Shown piece after piece: positions 53,937 to 63,349 of a DNA stretch of 64,000 nucleotides (within the stretch, counting starts at the first letter, position 1; each line of letters begins with the position of its first letter). Source of the stretch: Nitratireductor sp. GTDB taxonomy: Bacteria; Pseudomonadota; Alphaproteobacteria; Rhizobiales; Rhizobiaceae. The translations under genes and the position numbers were made by a program. The stretch covers positions 186,001 to 250,000 of the forward strand of contig JACKJU010000004.1 in the NCBI GenBank assembly GCA_020637805.1. The letters are read 5' to 3'. The notes beneath the pieces are model-generated. The model ran no database searches. It saw only the letters and a list, made by a program, of their open reading frames with translations, and had not been told where the DNA came from.

Positions 53937-55400
53937 TCAGGCCGCCTCGCCAATATTGCGGTGACGGCGCGAATGGCTTGCCTCCATCGGGAACACCTTT
54001 GCCGGATTGAGCAGCCATTGCGGGTCGAAAACATCTTTCACCCGCATCTGGATTTCCATGTCGTCGGCAGTGAACTGGTGGACCATGAGATCGCGTTTCT
54101 CGATGCCCACGCCATGCTCGCCGGTCAGGCAACCGCCGACCTCGACGCACAGCTTCAGGATATCGGAACCGAATGCCTCGCATTTTTCCTGGTCGCCCGG
54201 CTTGTTCGCGTCGAACAGGATGAGCGGGTGCAGGTTGCCGTCCCCGGCGTGGAAGACGTTGGCAACGCCCAGCCCGTATTCCTTCGACATCTCGCCCATG
54301 CGCTTGAGGACATGGGGAAGCTGGGAGGTCGGGATGGTACCGTCCATGCACATGTAATCGGCCATCTGGCCCATTGCTCCAAACGCGGCCTTGCGTCCCT
54401 TCCAGATAAGGTCCGATTGAACGGCGGACTGGCTTTCGCGCATGACCGCCGGGTTGTGGCGCGCAGCGATTTCCTTGATCGTTTCAAGCTGTTCGGCGAT
54501 CTCGGCCTCGGAACCCTCGACCTCGACGATCAGCAGCGCTTCCACGTCGGTCGGGTACCCGGCATGGGCAAAATTCTCGCAAGCAATGATCGCCGGCTTG
54601 TCCATGAATTCCATCGCAACGGGCAGAACGCCGGAGCGGATGATGTCAGCAACACAGGCTCCTGCCACCTCATTGGCGTCGAACCCCAGCAGGATGGGCC
54701 GTGCGCCCTCCGGCTTGGGCAGGATTTTCAGGACCGCTTCCGTGACCATTCCGAACTGGCCTTCCGAGCCGCAGATCACCCCGACCAGGTCAAGCCCGCC
54801 CGCATCGAGCGCCGGTCCACCGAGTTCGATGACCTCGCCATCCATCATGACCAGCTTGACGCCCAGGAGGTTGTTGGTTGTGACACCGTATTTCAGACAG
54901 TGCGCGCCTCCGGAATTCATTGCCACATTTCCCGCAATCGCGCAGGCAAGCTGGCTGGACGGGTCCGGGGCATAGAAGAACCCGTCGGGGCCGACCAGAG
55001 CGGATACGGCGAGGTTGGTAATGCCTGACTGCACGCGGATGAAGCGGTTGTCATAGTCGGTTTCGAGAACGCGGTTCATGCGCGCCACGCCAATGACCAC
55101 GGAATCGGCGGTGGGCAGCGCGCCACCGGCCAGCGACGTTCCCGAACCGCGAGGGATCACCGGCACATTCATACGACTGCAAATCTTGAGGATACGCGAT
55201 ACCTCTGCCGTGCTTTCCGGCAGGCAGACTGCCAAAGGTGGACAGCGATAGGCCGTCAGTGCATCGCATTCATAGGCAATTGTTTCGTCCGGGTCGGAAA
55301 TGACTGCCTGGCTTCCGATGGCGGAAACCAGAGCTTCGACGATCTCGGACTTTCTGGAAAGAATGGCCGGATTGGCCTTCGGCATCTCGATTGCGGACAT
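53937..55400 (-). CDS. glcD: glycolate oxidase catalytic subunit GlcD
   Basis: The 487-residue FAD enzyme has the PCMH domain (VPVIPRGSGTSLAGGALPTA, about residues 80-99; GNVAMNSGGAHCLKYGVTTN) and the C-terminal FAD-oxidase domain, ending with GLGVANVFHAGDGNLHPLIL and CLTGEHGVGIEKRDLM. It oxidises glycolate (or D-lactate) and hands electrons to GlcE/GlcF. ATG 55400 (MSAIEM) was chosen over an upstream in-frame start at 55433. It is the first gene of the eight-gene operon; a palindrome lies 48 bases upstream. Confidence 0.95.
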   Translation of the reverse strand: MSAIEMPKANPAILSRKSEIVEALVSAIGSQAVISDPDETIAYECDALTAYRCPPLAVCLPESTAEVSRILKICSRMNVPVIPRGSGTSLAGGALPTADSVVIGVARMNRVLETDYDNRFIRVQSGITNLAVSALVGPDGFFYAPDPSSQLACAIAGNVAMNSGGAHCLKYGVTTNNLLGVKLVMMDGEVIELGGPALDAGGLDLVGVICGSEGQFGMVTEAVLKILPKPEGARPILLGFDANEVAGACVADIIRSGVLPVAMEFMDKPAIIACENFAHAGYPTDVEALLIVEVEGSEAEIAEQLETIKEIAARHNPAVMRESQSAVQSDLIWKGRKAAFGAMGQMADYMCMDGTIPTSQLPHVLKRMGEMSKEYGLGVANVFHAGDGNLHPLILFDANKPGDQEKCEAFGSDILKLCVEVGGCLTGEHGVGIEKRDLMVHQFTADDMEIQMRVKDVFDPQWLLNPAKVFPMEASHSRRHRNIGEAA

Positions 55401-55447
55401 TGCGAGCCTCCCTGCAACAGGCACTCGGAACATCGCGATCAGCCTAT

Positions 55448-55466
55448 TGGTAAACTTTCTTTACCA
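55448..55466. promoter_or_regulatory. candidate GntR/FadR-type operator upstream of glcD
   Basis: TGGTAAA at 55448-55454 and TTTACCA at 55460-55466 are perfect inverted arms with a five-base spacer. FadR-subfamily regulators recognise TGGT...ACCA-type palindromes, and a regulator of that family is the fifth gene of this operon. The site is 48 bases before the glcD start. Confidence 0.6.
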
Positions 55467-55555
55467 CGTACGGCGAGGCGTCGCAAGATGGGTATGGCTC
55501 ATTGCCGGACACCGTCGAAAACCCGCACGGTGGCGAGGGTTCAAAAAAGAATGGA

Positions 55556-56839
55556 TTACTCGGAGTGATGCTTGCGAATACGCCGCACAAGCCACCACAC
55601 GAGAAGAACCGCCACGGGCACGAACATGCCTGCAGCCATCTCGGGCGAAACACTTCCGGGCAGGAACTTTTTCAGAGCCTTTGCCAGATAGTAGAAGAGC
55701 CCCACGACGTAGTAGGAAACGGCCGCAACGGACAATCCCTCGACAGTTTGCTGGAGGCGCAACTGCATCCGCGCGCGCTTGTTCATGCTTTCGAGCAGAT
55801 CGCGGTTCTGGCTCTCTATCTCGATGTCAACGCGGGTTCGCAGAAGGTTGGCCGCCCGCGCCAGTTTTCGAGAAAGATTGTCCTGCCGCTCCTCGACCGA
55901 GATACAGGTTCGAAGCGCTGGCCGAAGGCTGCGATTGATGAACGTCCCGATTGCCATGTAGTCGGGCAGCTTGCGCCTGCCGATTACCTCGATCCGGTCC
56001 TCGACGATGGCGCCATAGGCCCGGCTTGCCCCGAAGCGGAACAGGCTCGCGGCGGCATCTGCCTCCAGTTCGGCGGCAAGCGTGTTGATCTCGTCGAGGA
56101 GCTTCTCGTTTTCTTCGCTGCTGGCGGCCCGCATGGCGGAAGCAAGCCGCGACAGCTCGACTTCTGCAGTCGAGAGTTTGCCGGAAAGCGTGCGCGCGAG
56201 CGGCAGGCCAAGCAATGCAAGGGTACGATAGGTTTCAAGCTCGATCGCCAGCTTGGCATAATAGCCAAGCCGGGCTTCGGGAAGCCCGCCATCCAGCAGA
56301 AGATAGACCGTCATCCCGTTCACATCCTGCCGGAAGTCCGTTGCCAGCATTGATTTGTCGTCGCCCAGAAGCGAAACGCAAAGACTGTCGCGGTCAAACC
56401 TCTCCAGCAGTTTCCTGTTGGCAGGCGTCAGCGAGCGCACTTCAACACGGCAAGCCGAAATCAGCGAACCGGGAGCGGCAAAATTGCTGCCGAACGGATG
56501 GTTGGCGACGTCGCCCCCGAAACGCACCGGGCCGGGGCCGTCATATGTGAATGTCGTGAACTCGCTGTGCGCCTCCCAGCGCAGGCAGCCCCTGCCCCAG
56601 GCAAGTTCATGGTAGCGGGTGCTTTTTTCCGGACCGGCGACACCGCGCTGGTTGCACAGTTCAGCGAAATTGGACCGGGCGACCGAGCTGCCGCCTTCCG
56701 ACATGAAGGCGTAATGCAGGATGACCGAACCGGCTTTGAGAACCGGTAATGGGCGCGAATGGATTTCCCCCACCGCGGCAGTGTGCTGCATATGGCGCGG
56801 GAAGGACTGCAGATGATGGTCGCCGTTGGCCTTTGCCAT
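55556..56839 (-). CDS. DUF3422 family membrane protein
   Basis: The 427-residue protein matches DUF3422: an N-terminal HSRP motif (GEIHSRPLPVL), a YHELAWGRGCLRWEAHSEFT segment near residue 74, a long helical middle, and two C-terminal membrane helices (VAAVSYYVVGLFYYLAKAL and MFVPVAVLLVWWLVRRI, about residues 370-420). Function is unknown. ATG 56839 gives MAKANGDHHLQ and the family start; upstream codons run through unrelated sequence. Confidence 0.85.
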   Translation of the reverse strand: MAKANGDHHLQSFPRHMQHTAAVGEIHSRPLPVLKAGSVILHYAFMSEGGSSVARSNFAELCNQRGVAGPEKSTRYHELAWGRGCLRWEAHSEFTTFTYDGPGPVRFGGDVANHPFGSNFAAPGSLISACRVEVRSLTPANRKLLERFDRDSLCVSLLGDDKSMLATDFRQDVNGMTVYLLLDGGLPEARLGYYAKLAIELETYRTLALLGLPLARTLSGKLSTAEVELSRLASAMRAASSEENEKLLDEINTLAAELEADAAASLFRFGASRAYGAIVEDRIEVIGRRKLPDYMAIGTFINRSLRPALRTCISVEERQDNLSRKLARAANLLRTRVDIEIESQNRDLLESMNKRARMQLRLQQTVEGLSVAAVSYYVVGLFYYLAKALKKFLPGSVSPEMAAGMFVPVAVLLVWWLVRRIRKHHSE

Positions 56840-57084
56840 TTGCCTTCCCCTTTTTGGGCCACTTCTTCGGCCCCTCTTTCGACCCAAGACGAATGCGCCA
56901 GAATGGTCATTCAGGAAATCTCTTTGTTGCACTGCAACAAACTGCCGATATCCGGGAATTTCACCATTTTGAACCCAATTGCAACAGGGGGCGCCTGCGC
57001 ATTTTTGTCCCGCAGGTACGAGATCGTCGGATGTCACCTTGCCGGTACTTGCAAAAGCAGCGCTTCTTGACCAAACCTGATGAC

Positions 57085-57831
57085 ATGGAACGCTACGACT
57101 TTCGCACCCAGAGACTATTCGCCGACATCACCCTGACAGCCGGTGGAACGTTCGAGCCTGACCGGGCGCAGGCGAATTACCTGCTCAATGTGCTTCGTCT
57201 CAAGGAAGGTTCGAACGTCCTTCTGTTCAACGGTCGCGATGGCGAATGGCTGGCGCAAATTACCGGTGCAAAGCGCAAGGAATGCTCGCTCGTACTCCTG
57301 CACCAGACCCGTCCGCAACCACCTGCCCTCGACCTGCACTACCTGTTTGCGCCGCTCAAGCAGGCTAGACTCGACTACATGGTGCAAAAGGCGGTGGAAA
57401 TGGGTGCAGGTGTGCTTCAACCCGTGCTCACACACCACACCCAGGTCAACCGGTTGAATACCGAACGCATGCGGGCCAATGCAATCGAGGCAGCCGAACA
57501 GTGCGGAATTCTGTCCATCGCCGATAGCCGCGAGCCGTTGAAGCTGGAGGCGCTGCTCTCCAAATGGGATACCGGCAGGCAGATCATCTTTTGCGATGAA
57601 AGTGCGCCAGACCAGGATCCGTTCGCCCTGCTGGAGCCGCTCGCCGGGAGGCCGCTCGCAGTGCTGATCGGCCCGGAGGGCGGTTTTTCGCAAGGAGAAC
57701 GCGAATATCTCTGCTCCCAGCCGTTCGTCACCGCAATCGGCCTTGGCCCGCGCATCCTGCGCGCCGATACCGCCGCCGTTGCCGCGCTTGCCGTCGTGCA
57801 GGCCGCAATTGGCGACTGGCGCGGGATTTGA
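57085..57831 (+). CDS. rsmE: 16S rRNA (uracil(1498)-N(3))-methyltransferase RsmE
   Basis: The 248-residue SPOUT-fold protein shows the RsmE hallmarks: YLLNVLRLKEG near residue 32, LVQKAVEMG-like DYMVQKAVEMGAGVLQPV, and the knot motifs VLIGPEGGFSQGEREY (about residues 193-208) and LGPRILRADTAAVAALA (about 218-234). It methylates N3 of U1498 in 16S rRNA. ATG 57085 (MERYDFRTQRLF) gives the family length. gshA follows 90 bases downstream, a pairing I recall in other Hyphomicrobiales. Confidence 0.94.
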   Translation: MERYDFRTQRLFADITLTAGGTFEPDRAQANYLLNVLRLKEGSNVLLFNGRDGEWLAQITGAKRKECSLVLLHQTRPQPPALDLHYLFAPLKQARLDYMVQKAVEMGAGVLQPVLTHHTQVNRLNTERMRANAIEAAEQCGILSIADSREPLKLEALLSKWDTGRQIIFCDESAPDQDPFALLEPLAGRPLAVLIGPEGGFSQGEREYLCSQPFVTAIGLGPRILRADTAAVAALAVVQAAIGDWRGI

Positions 57832-57921
57832 ACGGGAACAAAGTTTTCCTTGCCGCGAAGGCTGGTGAACCTTACACGACTTGCCTATCTACCACTTTCC
57901 AAAATACCCGGCAGAGACCTG

Positions 57922-59292
57922 ATGGCACGCGATACAGTAGACGAACAGCCGATCGAGAAACTTGACCAGCTTCAGGATTGGTTCGAACAGGGGTGCAAGC
58001 CGAAGTCCGACTGGCGGATCGGCACGGAACACGAGAAAATTCCGTTCTACACGGAAGACAATTCGCCGGTGCCCTATGAGGGGCCACGCGGCATCGAAGC
58101 CCTGCTGAAAGGAATGCAGCAAGAGCTGGGATGGGAGGCCATCACCGACAATGGCCGCATCATCGGCCTTGCCGGACCGGAGGGCGGCGCGATCTCGATC
58201 GAACCCGGCGGTCAGTTCGAGCTTTCCGGCGCACCGCTTGAACACATTCACCAGACATGCCGCGAATCCAACCAGCATCTGCGCGCTGTAAAGACCGTGG
58301 CTGGCGAACTGGGCATCGCTTTCCTGTCTACCGGCTCCAGCCCCGTCTGGACGCTGGAGGAAACGCCGCGCATGCCGAAGAGCCGGTACGAGATCATGAC
58401 CCGCTACATGCCCAAGGTCGGCACGCGCGGGCTGGACATGATGTACCGGACAACAACCATCCAGGTTAATCTCGATTTCGACAGCGAGACCGACATGCGG
58501 CGCAAGCTGCAGACGTCGCTGAAATTGCAGCCGCTTGCGTCCGCACTGTTTGCCAACTCACCCTTCACCGAGGGAGTTCCCAATGGCGAACTCTCCTGGC
58601 GCAGCGGCGTGTGGAGCGACGTCGACAACCAGCGTGGTGGCTACCAGCCCTTCATGCTGTCTCCCGGTTTCGGTTTCGAGGACTATGTCAACTGGGCGCT
58701 GGACGTGCCGATGTATTTCGTGATCCGGGACGGCAAGTATCAGGACGCCACGCATGTGACGTTCCGCCAGTTCATGGACGGTGCGCTCCGCCACGAGGTG
58801 CCGCAGGGCGAACCAACCATGGGTGACTGGTACAACCATGTCAGCACGCTGTTTCCCGATGTACGCCTGAAACGTTTCCTGGAAATGCGCGGCGCCGATG
58901 GTGGACCGTGGCGGCGAATCTGTGCCCTTCCAGCGCTCTGGGTCGGCCTGCTCTATGACGAAGACGCGCTCGGCGCGGCGGAAGAACTCGTTTCCGGCTG
59001 GACGCCGGAAATGGTGGGGCAGTTGCGTGACGACGTACCTGAAAAGGGCCTCACCGCGGAAATCGGCGGCAAGACCCTACGCGAGGTGGGGCGCGAAGTG
59101 TTGAAACTGTCGAAAGGCGGGCTGGAGCGCCGTAACAACCTCAACCTGGAAGGCTTCGACGAGCGCCTGTTTCTCGTGCCGCTCGAAGAGGTAGTGGCAG
59201 CAGGCAATACGCCTGCGGAAAGCCTCTTGTGGCGCTATCACGGCCCCTGGGAACGCGACATTTCCCGCATTTTCGAAGAGGTGATCTTCTAG
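57922..59292 (+). CDS. gshA: glutamate-cysteine ligase (plant/alphaproteobacterial type)
   Basis: The 456-residue protein belongs to the plant-type GshA/EgtA family: WRIGTEHEKIPFY (about residues 32-44), GGAISIEPGGQFELSGAPLE, MPKSRYEIMTRYMPKVGTRG and MYRTTTIQVNLDF. It ligates Glu and Cys as the first step of glutathione synthesis. ATG 57922 was chosen because the upstream in-frame ATG (57850) adds a tail lacking family similarity. Six bases separate it from xseA, so the two are likely co-transcribed. Confidence 0.95.
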   Translation: MARDTVDEQPIEKLDQLQDWFEQGCKPKSDWRIGTEHEKIPFYTEDNSPVPYEGPRGIEALLKGMQQELGWEAITDNGRIIGLAGPEGGAISIEPGGQFELSGAPLEHIHQTCRESNQHLRAVKTVAGELGIAFLSTGSSPVWTLEETPRMPKSRYEIMTRYMPKVGTRGLDMMYRTTTIQVNLDFDSETDMRRKLQTSLKLQPLASALFANSPFTEGVPNGELSWRSGVWSDVDNQRGGYQPFMLSPGFGFEDYVNWALDVPMYFVIRDGKYQDATHVTFRQFMDGALRHEVPQGEPTMGDWYNHVSTLFPDVRLKRFLEMRGADGGPWRRICALPALWVGLLYDEDALGAAEELVSGWTPEMVGQLRDDVPEKGLTAEIGGKTLREVGREVLKLSKGGLERRNNLNLEGFDERLFLVPLEEVVAAGNTPAESLLWRYHGPWERDISRIFEEVIF

Positions 59293-59298
59293 GGCGCT

Positions 59299-60888
59299 AT
59301 GGATAGCGAAGCCACAAAGAGCAATGCAGCCGAATTCAGCGTGTCGGAAATTTCCGGTGCGCTCAAGCGCATGGTCGAGGACAATTTCGGCCATGTGCGC
59401 GTTCGCGGCGAGATCACCGGCTATCGCGGACCGCACTCTTCCGGGCACATGTATTTTGCGCTGAAGGATGAACGCGCGCGCATCGAGGCTGTTGTCTGGC
59501 GCGGTGTTGCAGGCAGGTTGAAACATCGTCCCGAAGAAGGGATGGAGGTGGTGGCCACGGGAAAGCTGACCACCTATCCCGGTTCGTCGAAATACCAGAT
59601 CGTGATCGACAACCTGGAACCTGCCGGGGCTGGCGCCCTGATGGCGCTGCTGGAAGAGCGCAAGAAAAAACTCCAGGCCGAAGGTCTGTTCGATCCGGCG
59701 CGCAAGCAGCTTCTGCCCTACATGCCCAGGGTGATCGGCGTGATTACTTCACCGACCGGCGCAGTCATCCGGGATATTCTCCACCGCATCACCGACCGCT
59801 TCCCCCTGCATGTCATCGTCTGGCCTGTCAGGGTGCAGGGCGACACCTGCGCGCAGGAAGTAGCGGCTGCCATTGACGGCTTCAACGCCATCGAAGCTGG
59901 GAGCGGAATTCCGCGGCCGGACCTGCTGATCGTCGCACGAGGCGGTGGCTCGATCGAGGACCTGTGGGGCTTCAACGAGGAAGCACCGGTTCGCGCCGCC
60001 GCGCAATCGGACATTCCTGTCATCAGCGCGGTCGGTCACGAGACCGACTGGTCGCTCATCGACCTTGCGGCCGACGTGCGCGCGCCGACCCCGACAGGGG
60101 CAGCGGAAATCGCCGTGCCGGTAAAAGTCGACCTGGAAGCGCATCTGGCGACCCTTTCAGCGCGGCAGCGCAACGCGATCTCTCGCCACATGAGCGAGGT
60201 GCGCGGCGCACTCACTGCGGCAGGTCGCGGCCTGCCCTCTCCCGACAGCCTGTTCGCCGTAAAGTCCCAGAGGCTCGACAGGGCTTCCAGCCGTGCCGAG
60301 GCCGGCTTCGTGAGAACGATGAATGCGAAGCGGGTCGCCTATGAAAACCGGGCCGGCAAGCTAAGCCCTTCCCTTCTGCGGAACCGCATAGCGGGCCTTG
60401 GCCACCGCCTCGATATCGTGCGAACGGAACTGTCGACCGCGCAGTCGCGAATGATGGAGCGGCGCAAGTCCCGGCTTGCCTCTGCGCGCTTGTCTTCGGG
60501 AATGCTGCTCACTGCAGCCAATCAGGCCCGGCGAAGCTTGAACGACCTGGCCCGGCGTATGGACCAGACGCAGAAGCTGAACCTGCAGCAAGCCACCGTG
60601 CGGCTTGATTCTGCCTCGCGCCTTCTTAATTCCTTTAGCTATACAAGCATACTGGAGCGGGGTTTTGCCGTGGTTCGCGACATGGAAGGCCAGGTCACGA
60701 CCCGGTCTGCGGCCATCGTGGACGGTGGCGCCTACGAACTCGAATTTGCCGACGGCAGAACGCGTGTAACCGCTGGCGCCGGGACTGAAAAAGCTGCCAG
60801 GCCGAGTGCTTCTAGGGAGGGTAAAGGCGCCAGGCAACCAGCGGCAAGTCGGAAAGGCCAGCCCGGCCTATTCGATGATGCGGATTGA
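59299..60888 (+). CDS. xseA: exodeoxyribonuclease VII large subunit
   Basis: The 529-residue protein has the OB-fold N-terminus (FGHVRVRGEITGYRGPHSSG, about residues 30-49), then the catalytic domain with PRVIGVITSPTGAVIRDILH, DLLIVARGGGSIEDLWGFNE (about 210-229) and SAVGHETDWSLIDLAADVRA. A long coiled region and a Lys/Gly-rich tail follow. With XseB, encoded elsewhere, it degrades single-stranded DNA. The last 50 residues are low-complexity. Confidence 0.95.
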   Translation: MDSEATKSNAAEFSVSEISGALKRMVEDNFGHVRVRGEITGYRGPHSSGHMYFALKDERARIEAVVWRGVAGRLKHRPEEGMEVVATGKLTTYPGSSKYQIVIDNLEPAGAGALMALLEERKKKLQAEGLFDPARKQLLPYMPRVIGVITSPTGAVIRDILHRITDRFPLHVIVWPVRVQGDTCAQEVAAAIDGFNAIEAGSGIPRPDLLIVARGGGSIEDLWGFNEEAPVRAAAQSDIPVISAVGHETDWSLIDLAADVRAPTPTGAAEIAVPVKVDLEAHLATLSARQRNAISRHMSEVRGALTAAGRGLPSPDSLFAVKSQRLDRASSRAEAGFVRTMNAKRVAYENRAGKLSPSLLRNRIAGLGHRLDIVRTELSTAQSRMMERRKSRLASARLSSGMLLTAANQARRSLNDLARRMDQTQKLNLQQATVRLDSASRLLNSFSYTSILERGFAVVRDMEGQVTTRSAAIVDGGAYELEFADGRTRVTAGAGTEKAARPSASREGKGARQPAASRKGQPGLFDDAD

Positions 60889-61003
60889 CCGGGACAAATG
60901 ATGCAAGCCTCGCGCATGCGGCAGTTTGTATCTTCTGCACATTACCTGCTATTCGGCATGTCCTCGGAAGGGAAAATGCCATGATTTCAGGTGGTCACTC
61001 CAA

Positions 61004-61022
61004 ATTCTGTCTTTGACAGAAT
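61004..61022. repeat. inverted repeat upstream of the NUDIX gene, possible decayed repeat copy
   Basis: ATTCTGTC and GACAGAAT form a perfect 8-base inverted repeat with a 3-base centre. The string TTTGACAGAATC and the following ATGCATCTGAAT resemble the left half of the intergenic repeats at 14050 and 46884, so this may be a truncated copy. The 290-base gap between xseA and the NUDIX gene holds nothing else I can identify. Confidence 0.4.
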
Positions 61023-61179
61023 CAAAAAATGCATCTGAATGAAACCGGCAACCAGGGTTTGCCCGGATGTCATGTTTCTGTGTCATTTCTGATATCCCCA
61101 AACCCCGACCACGACGGACCCCGAGAACGTGAAACGACGCATTCTCCCAGCAACAAGGCAAGATGGACCGGCAAGGCAG

Positions 61180-61638
61180 ATGATCGAGAACCTGTCCCTG
61201 CTGTTCAGGCGGCCAAGACGCCTGCAGGTTGCCGCGCTTTGCTACCGCAAGGGTTCGTCGGGGCCCGAGGTTCTGCTCGTAACCACTCGCGACACGCGCC
61301 GCTGGATCATCCCGAAGGGCTGGCCGATGACCCGACGCTCGGCACGCAAGACAGCCGAGATCGAGGCGTACGAGGAAGCGGGAATCGTGGGAAAGGCGGC
61401 CCGCGAACCAATCGGCAAGTTTCACTCCCACAAGGGCATGGGCGAAGGGCTGAAACTTCCGACCGAGGTTCTGGTTTTTCCGGTGAAGGTGAAGAGCGTC
61501 AAGCGCAAATACCCCGAGCGTGACGAACGCGATCTCATCTGGTTGCCACTGGAAAGTGCCATCCGGCAGACAAATGAAGACGGGCTGAGAGCGCTCCTGC
61601 AGTCCGAGAGTGTGGAAAAACTGCTCAAAAGCGCCTGA
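61180..61638 (+). CDS. NUDIX hydrolase family protein
   Basis: The 152-residue protein has a NUDIX fold pattern: VAALCYRKGSSGPEVLLVTT, RRWIIPKGWPMTRRSARKTA and IEAYEEAGIVGKA. In the Nudix box the catalytic EE of EAYEEAG is kept, but the early Glu is Arg and the usual Arg before the first Glu of REUXEE is Ile. Similar proteins are common in Hyphomicrobiales and are thought to act on phosphorylated nucleosides or inositol phosphates; substrate unknown. ATG 61180 has an AAGG site close upstream; GTG 61129 in frame is an alternative. Confidence 0.8.
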   Translation: MIENLSLLFRRPRRLQVAALCYRKGSSGPEVLLVTTRDTRRWIIPKGWPMTRRSARKTAEIEAYEEAGIVGKAAREPIGKFHSHKGMGEGLKLPTEVLVFPVKVKSVKRKYPERDERDLIWLPLESAIRQTNEDGLRALLQSESVEKLLKSA

Positions 61639-61721
61639 ATATGCACTTTCGCGACTCCGATCCTTGCAAGCGGCAATTAAGTTGACTACGCCCCTGCCGA
61701 GGCAATTTCCGGCAGAACAAG

Positions 61722-63215
61722 ATGGCAGATACCCGCAAACCAACGCTCGATAAGGATCTGGACAAGCTCCAGACAGTTGAGACCGCAGCCTCGATGATGG
61801 CGCGGGGCCTCGTGCCCATAGGCGTTTCGCTTGCATTCATCGTCGTGGTCATGCTCGCCGCGGGCGGTTTCGTTTCCGGATTGAGCGGCGCCTGGATAAT
61901 CGTCGCGGCCGCTGCCATTGGCGGCTACATGGCGCTGAACATCGGCGCCAACGACGTGGCAAACAACGTTGGTCCGGCCGTTGGATCCCGCGCAATGACC
62001 ATGACGAGTGCGCTCGTCATAGCGGCGATCTTCGAGAGTGCCGGCGCCCTCATTGCCGGCGGTGATGTTGTGGGAACCATTTCCAAGGGCATCATCGACG
62101 CCAATGCGGTGACCGATCACAACATGTTCGTGGCAGCGATGATGGCAGCGCTCGTATCCTCCGCGCTCTGGGTCAACCTCGCCACATGGATCGGTGCGCC
62201 CGTCTCGACCACTCACGCAATCGTGGGCGGCGTGATGGGAGCCGGCATTGCGGCTGCGGGTTTCGGTGCTGTTCACTGGGATACGATGGGGGCGATCGCC
62301 GCAAGCTGGGTAATCTCACCGTTGCTTGGCGGCATCATCGCGGCGCTTTTCCTGGCGTTCATCAAGGAAATGATCATCTACCAGGATGACAAGATCGCAG
62401 CAGCCCGGCGCTGGGTACCTGTGCTGATCGCGATCATGGCCGGAACCTTCACGACTTATCTGGCGCTGAAGGGTGTCAAACACCTGGTCAAGATCGATCT
62501 AACCACGGCCATCCTGATCGGCATCGCGGTCGGCGTGGTAATCTGGCTGGCTACACGGCCACTGATCGCACGCCAGTCGCGCGGGCTGGAGAACCGGAAC
62601 CAGTCGCTGCGCAAGCTGTTTTCCCTGCCGCTGATCATTTCTGCTGCCCTTCTGTCGTTTGCTCACGGGGCAAACGACGTTGCCAATGCGGTGGGACCGC
62701 TGGCGGCCATCGTGCATACCGTTGAACTTGGCGACGTTGCTCCGAAGGTTTCCATTCCGCTATGGGTTATGACCGTTGGCGCATTCGGCATCTCCTTCGG
62801 CCTGCTGCTGTTCGGACCCAAGCTGATCCGGATGGTCGGTTCGCAGATCACGAAACTCAATCCGATGCGCGCCTACTGCGTTGCGCTGTCGGCTGCGGTC
62901 ACAGTTATCATTGCTTCCTGGCTCGGGCTTCCCGTGTCATCCACCCATATCGCGGTTGGCGCGGTCTTCGGCGTCGGCTTCTTCAGGGAGTGGTATACGG
63001 AGAAATCCTCCAAGCGAAAGGCATGGGTTCAGGCCAACCAGCCCGAGAAGCAGCATCGCGACGATTCCAAGAGTCGCGAGGAGATGCAGCGGCGCAAGCT
63101 CGTTCGCCGCTCGCACTTCATGACCATCGTATCCGCCTGGATCGTTACGGTACCGGCAGCAGCCGTGCTGTCCGCGCTGCTCTACTACCTGCTTTCGCAT
63201 GTGATCCGGTTCTGA
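61722..63215 (+). CDS. pit: inorganic phosphate transporter, PiT family
   Basis: The 497-residue protein contains the duplicated PiT signature: NIGANDVANNVGPAVGSRAM (about residues 70-89) and SFAHGANDVANAVGPLAAIV (about 309-328), plus WIGAPVSTTHAIVGGV and the matching LGLPVSSTHIAVGAVFG. It has about ten membrane helices and a charged cytoplasmic loop near the C-terminus (EKSSKRKAWVQANQPEKQHR). It imports metal-phosphate with protons or sodium at low affinity. No DUF47 partner gene is adjacent. Confidence 0.93.
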   Translation: MADTRKPTLDKDLDKLQTVETAASMMARGLVPIGVSLAFIVVVMLAAGGFVSGLSGAWIIVAAAAIGGYMALNIGANDVANNVGPAVGSRAMTMTSALVIAAIFESAGALIAGGDVVGTISKGIIDANAVTDHNMFVAAMMAALVSSALWVNLATWIGAPVSTTHAIVGGVMGAGIAAAGFGAVHWDTMGAIAASWVISPLLGGIIAALFLAFIKEMIIYQDDKIAAARRWVPVLIAIMAGTFTTYLALKGVKHLVKIDLTTAILIGIAVGVVIWLATRPLIARQSRGLENRNQSLRKLFSLPLIISAALLSFAHGANDVANAVGPLAAIVHTVELGDVAPKVSIPLWVMTVGAFGISFGLLLFGPKLIRMVGSQITKLNPMRAYCVALSAAVTVIIASWLGLPVSSTHIAVGAVFGVGFFREWYTEKSSKRKAWVQANQPEKQHRDDSKSREEMQRRKLVRRSHFMTIVSAWIVTVPAAAVLSALLYYLLSHVIRF

Positions 63216-63349
63216 CACGGTGATCCTGAAGGTAGCCAAATCCGGCATGGGAAGACGTAGATTCGGCTTTTAATTCGGGGGCCTTTGGTCCAATCTTCGG
63301 CTCAAACGGCGGCGCGTGCCGGCGTGATTGAGTAGATGGAGATTTCCCG

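Noticed and set aside
53661..55028. 455-codon open frame opposite glcE and glcD
   Set aside because: It crosses the junction of two coding genes in the opposite direction and has no start signal.
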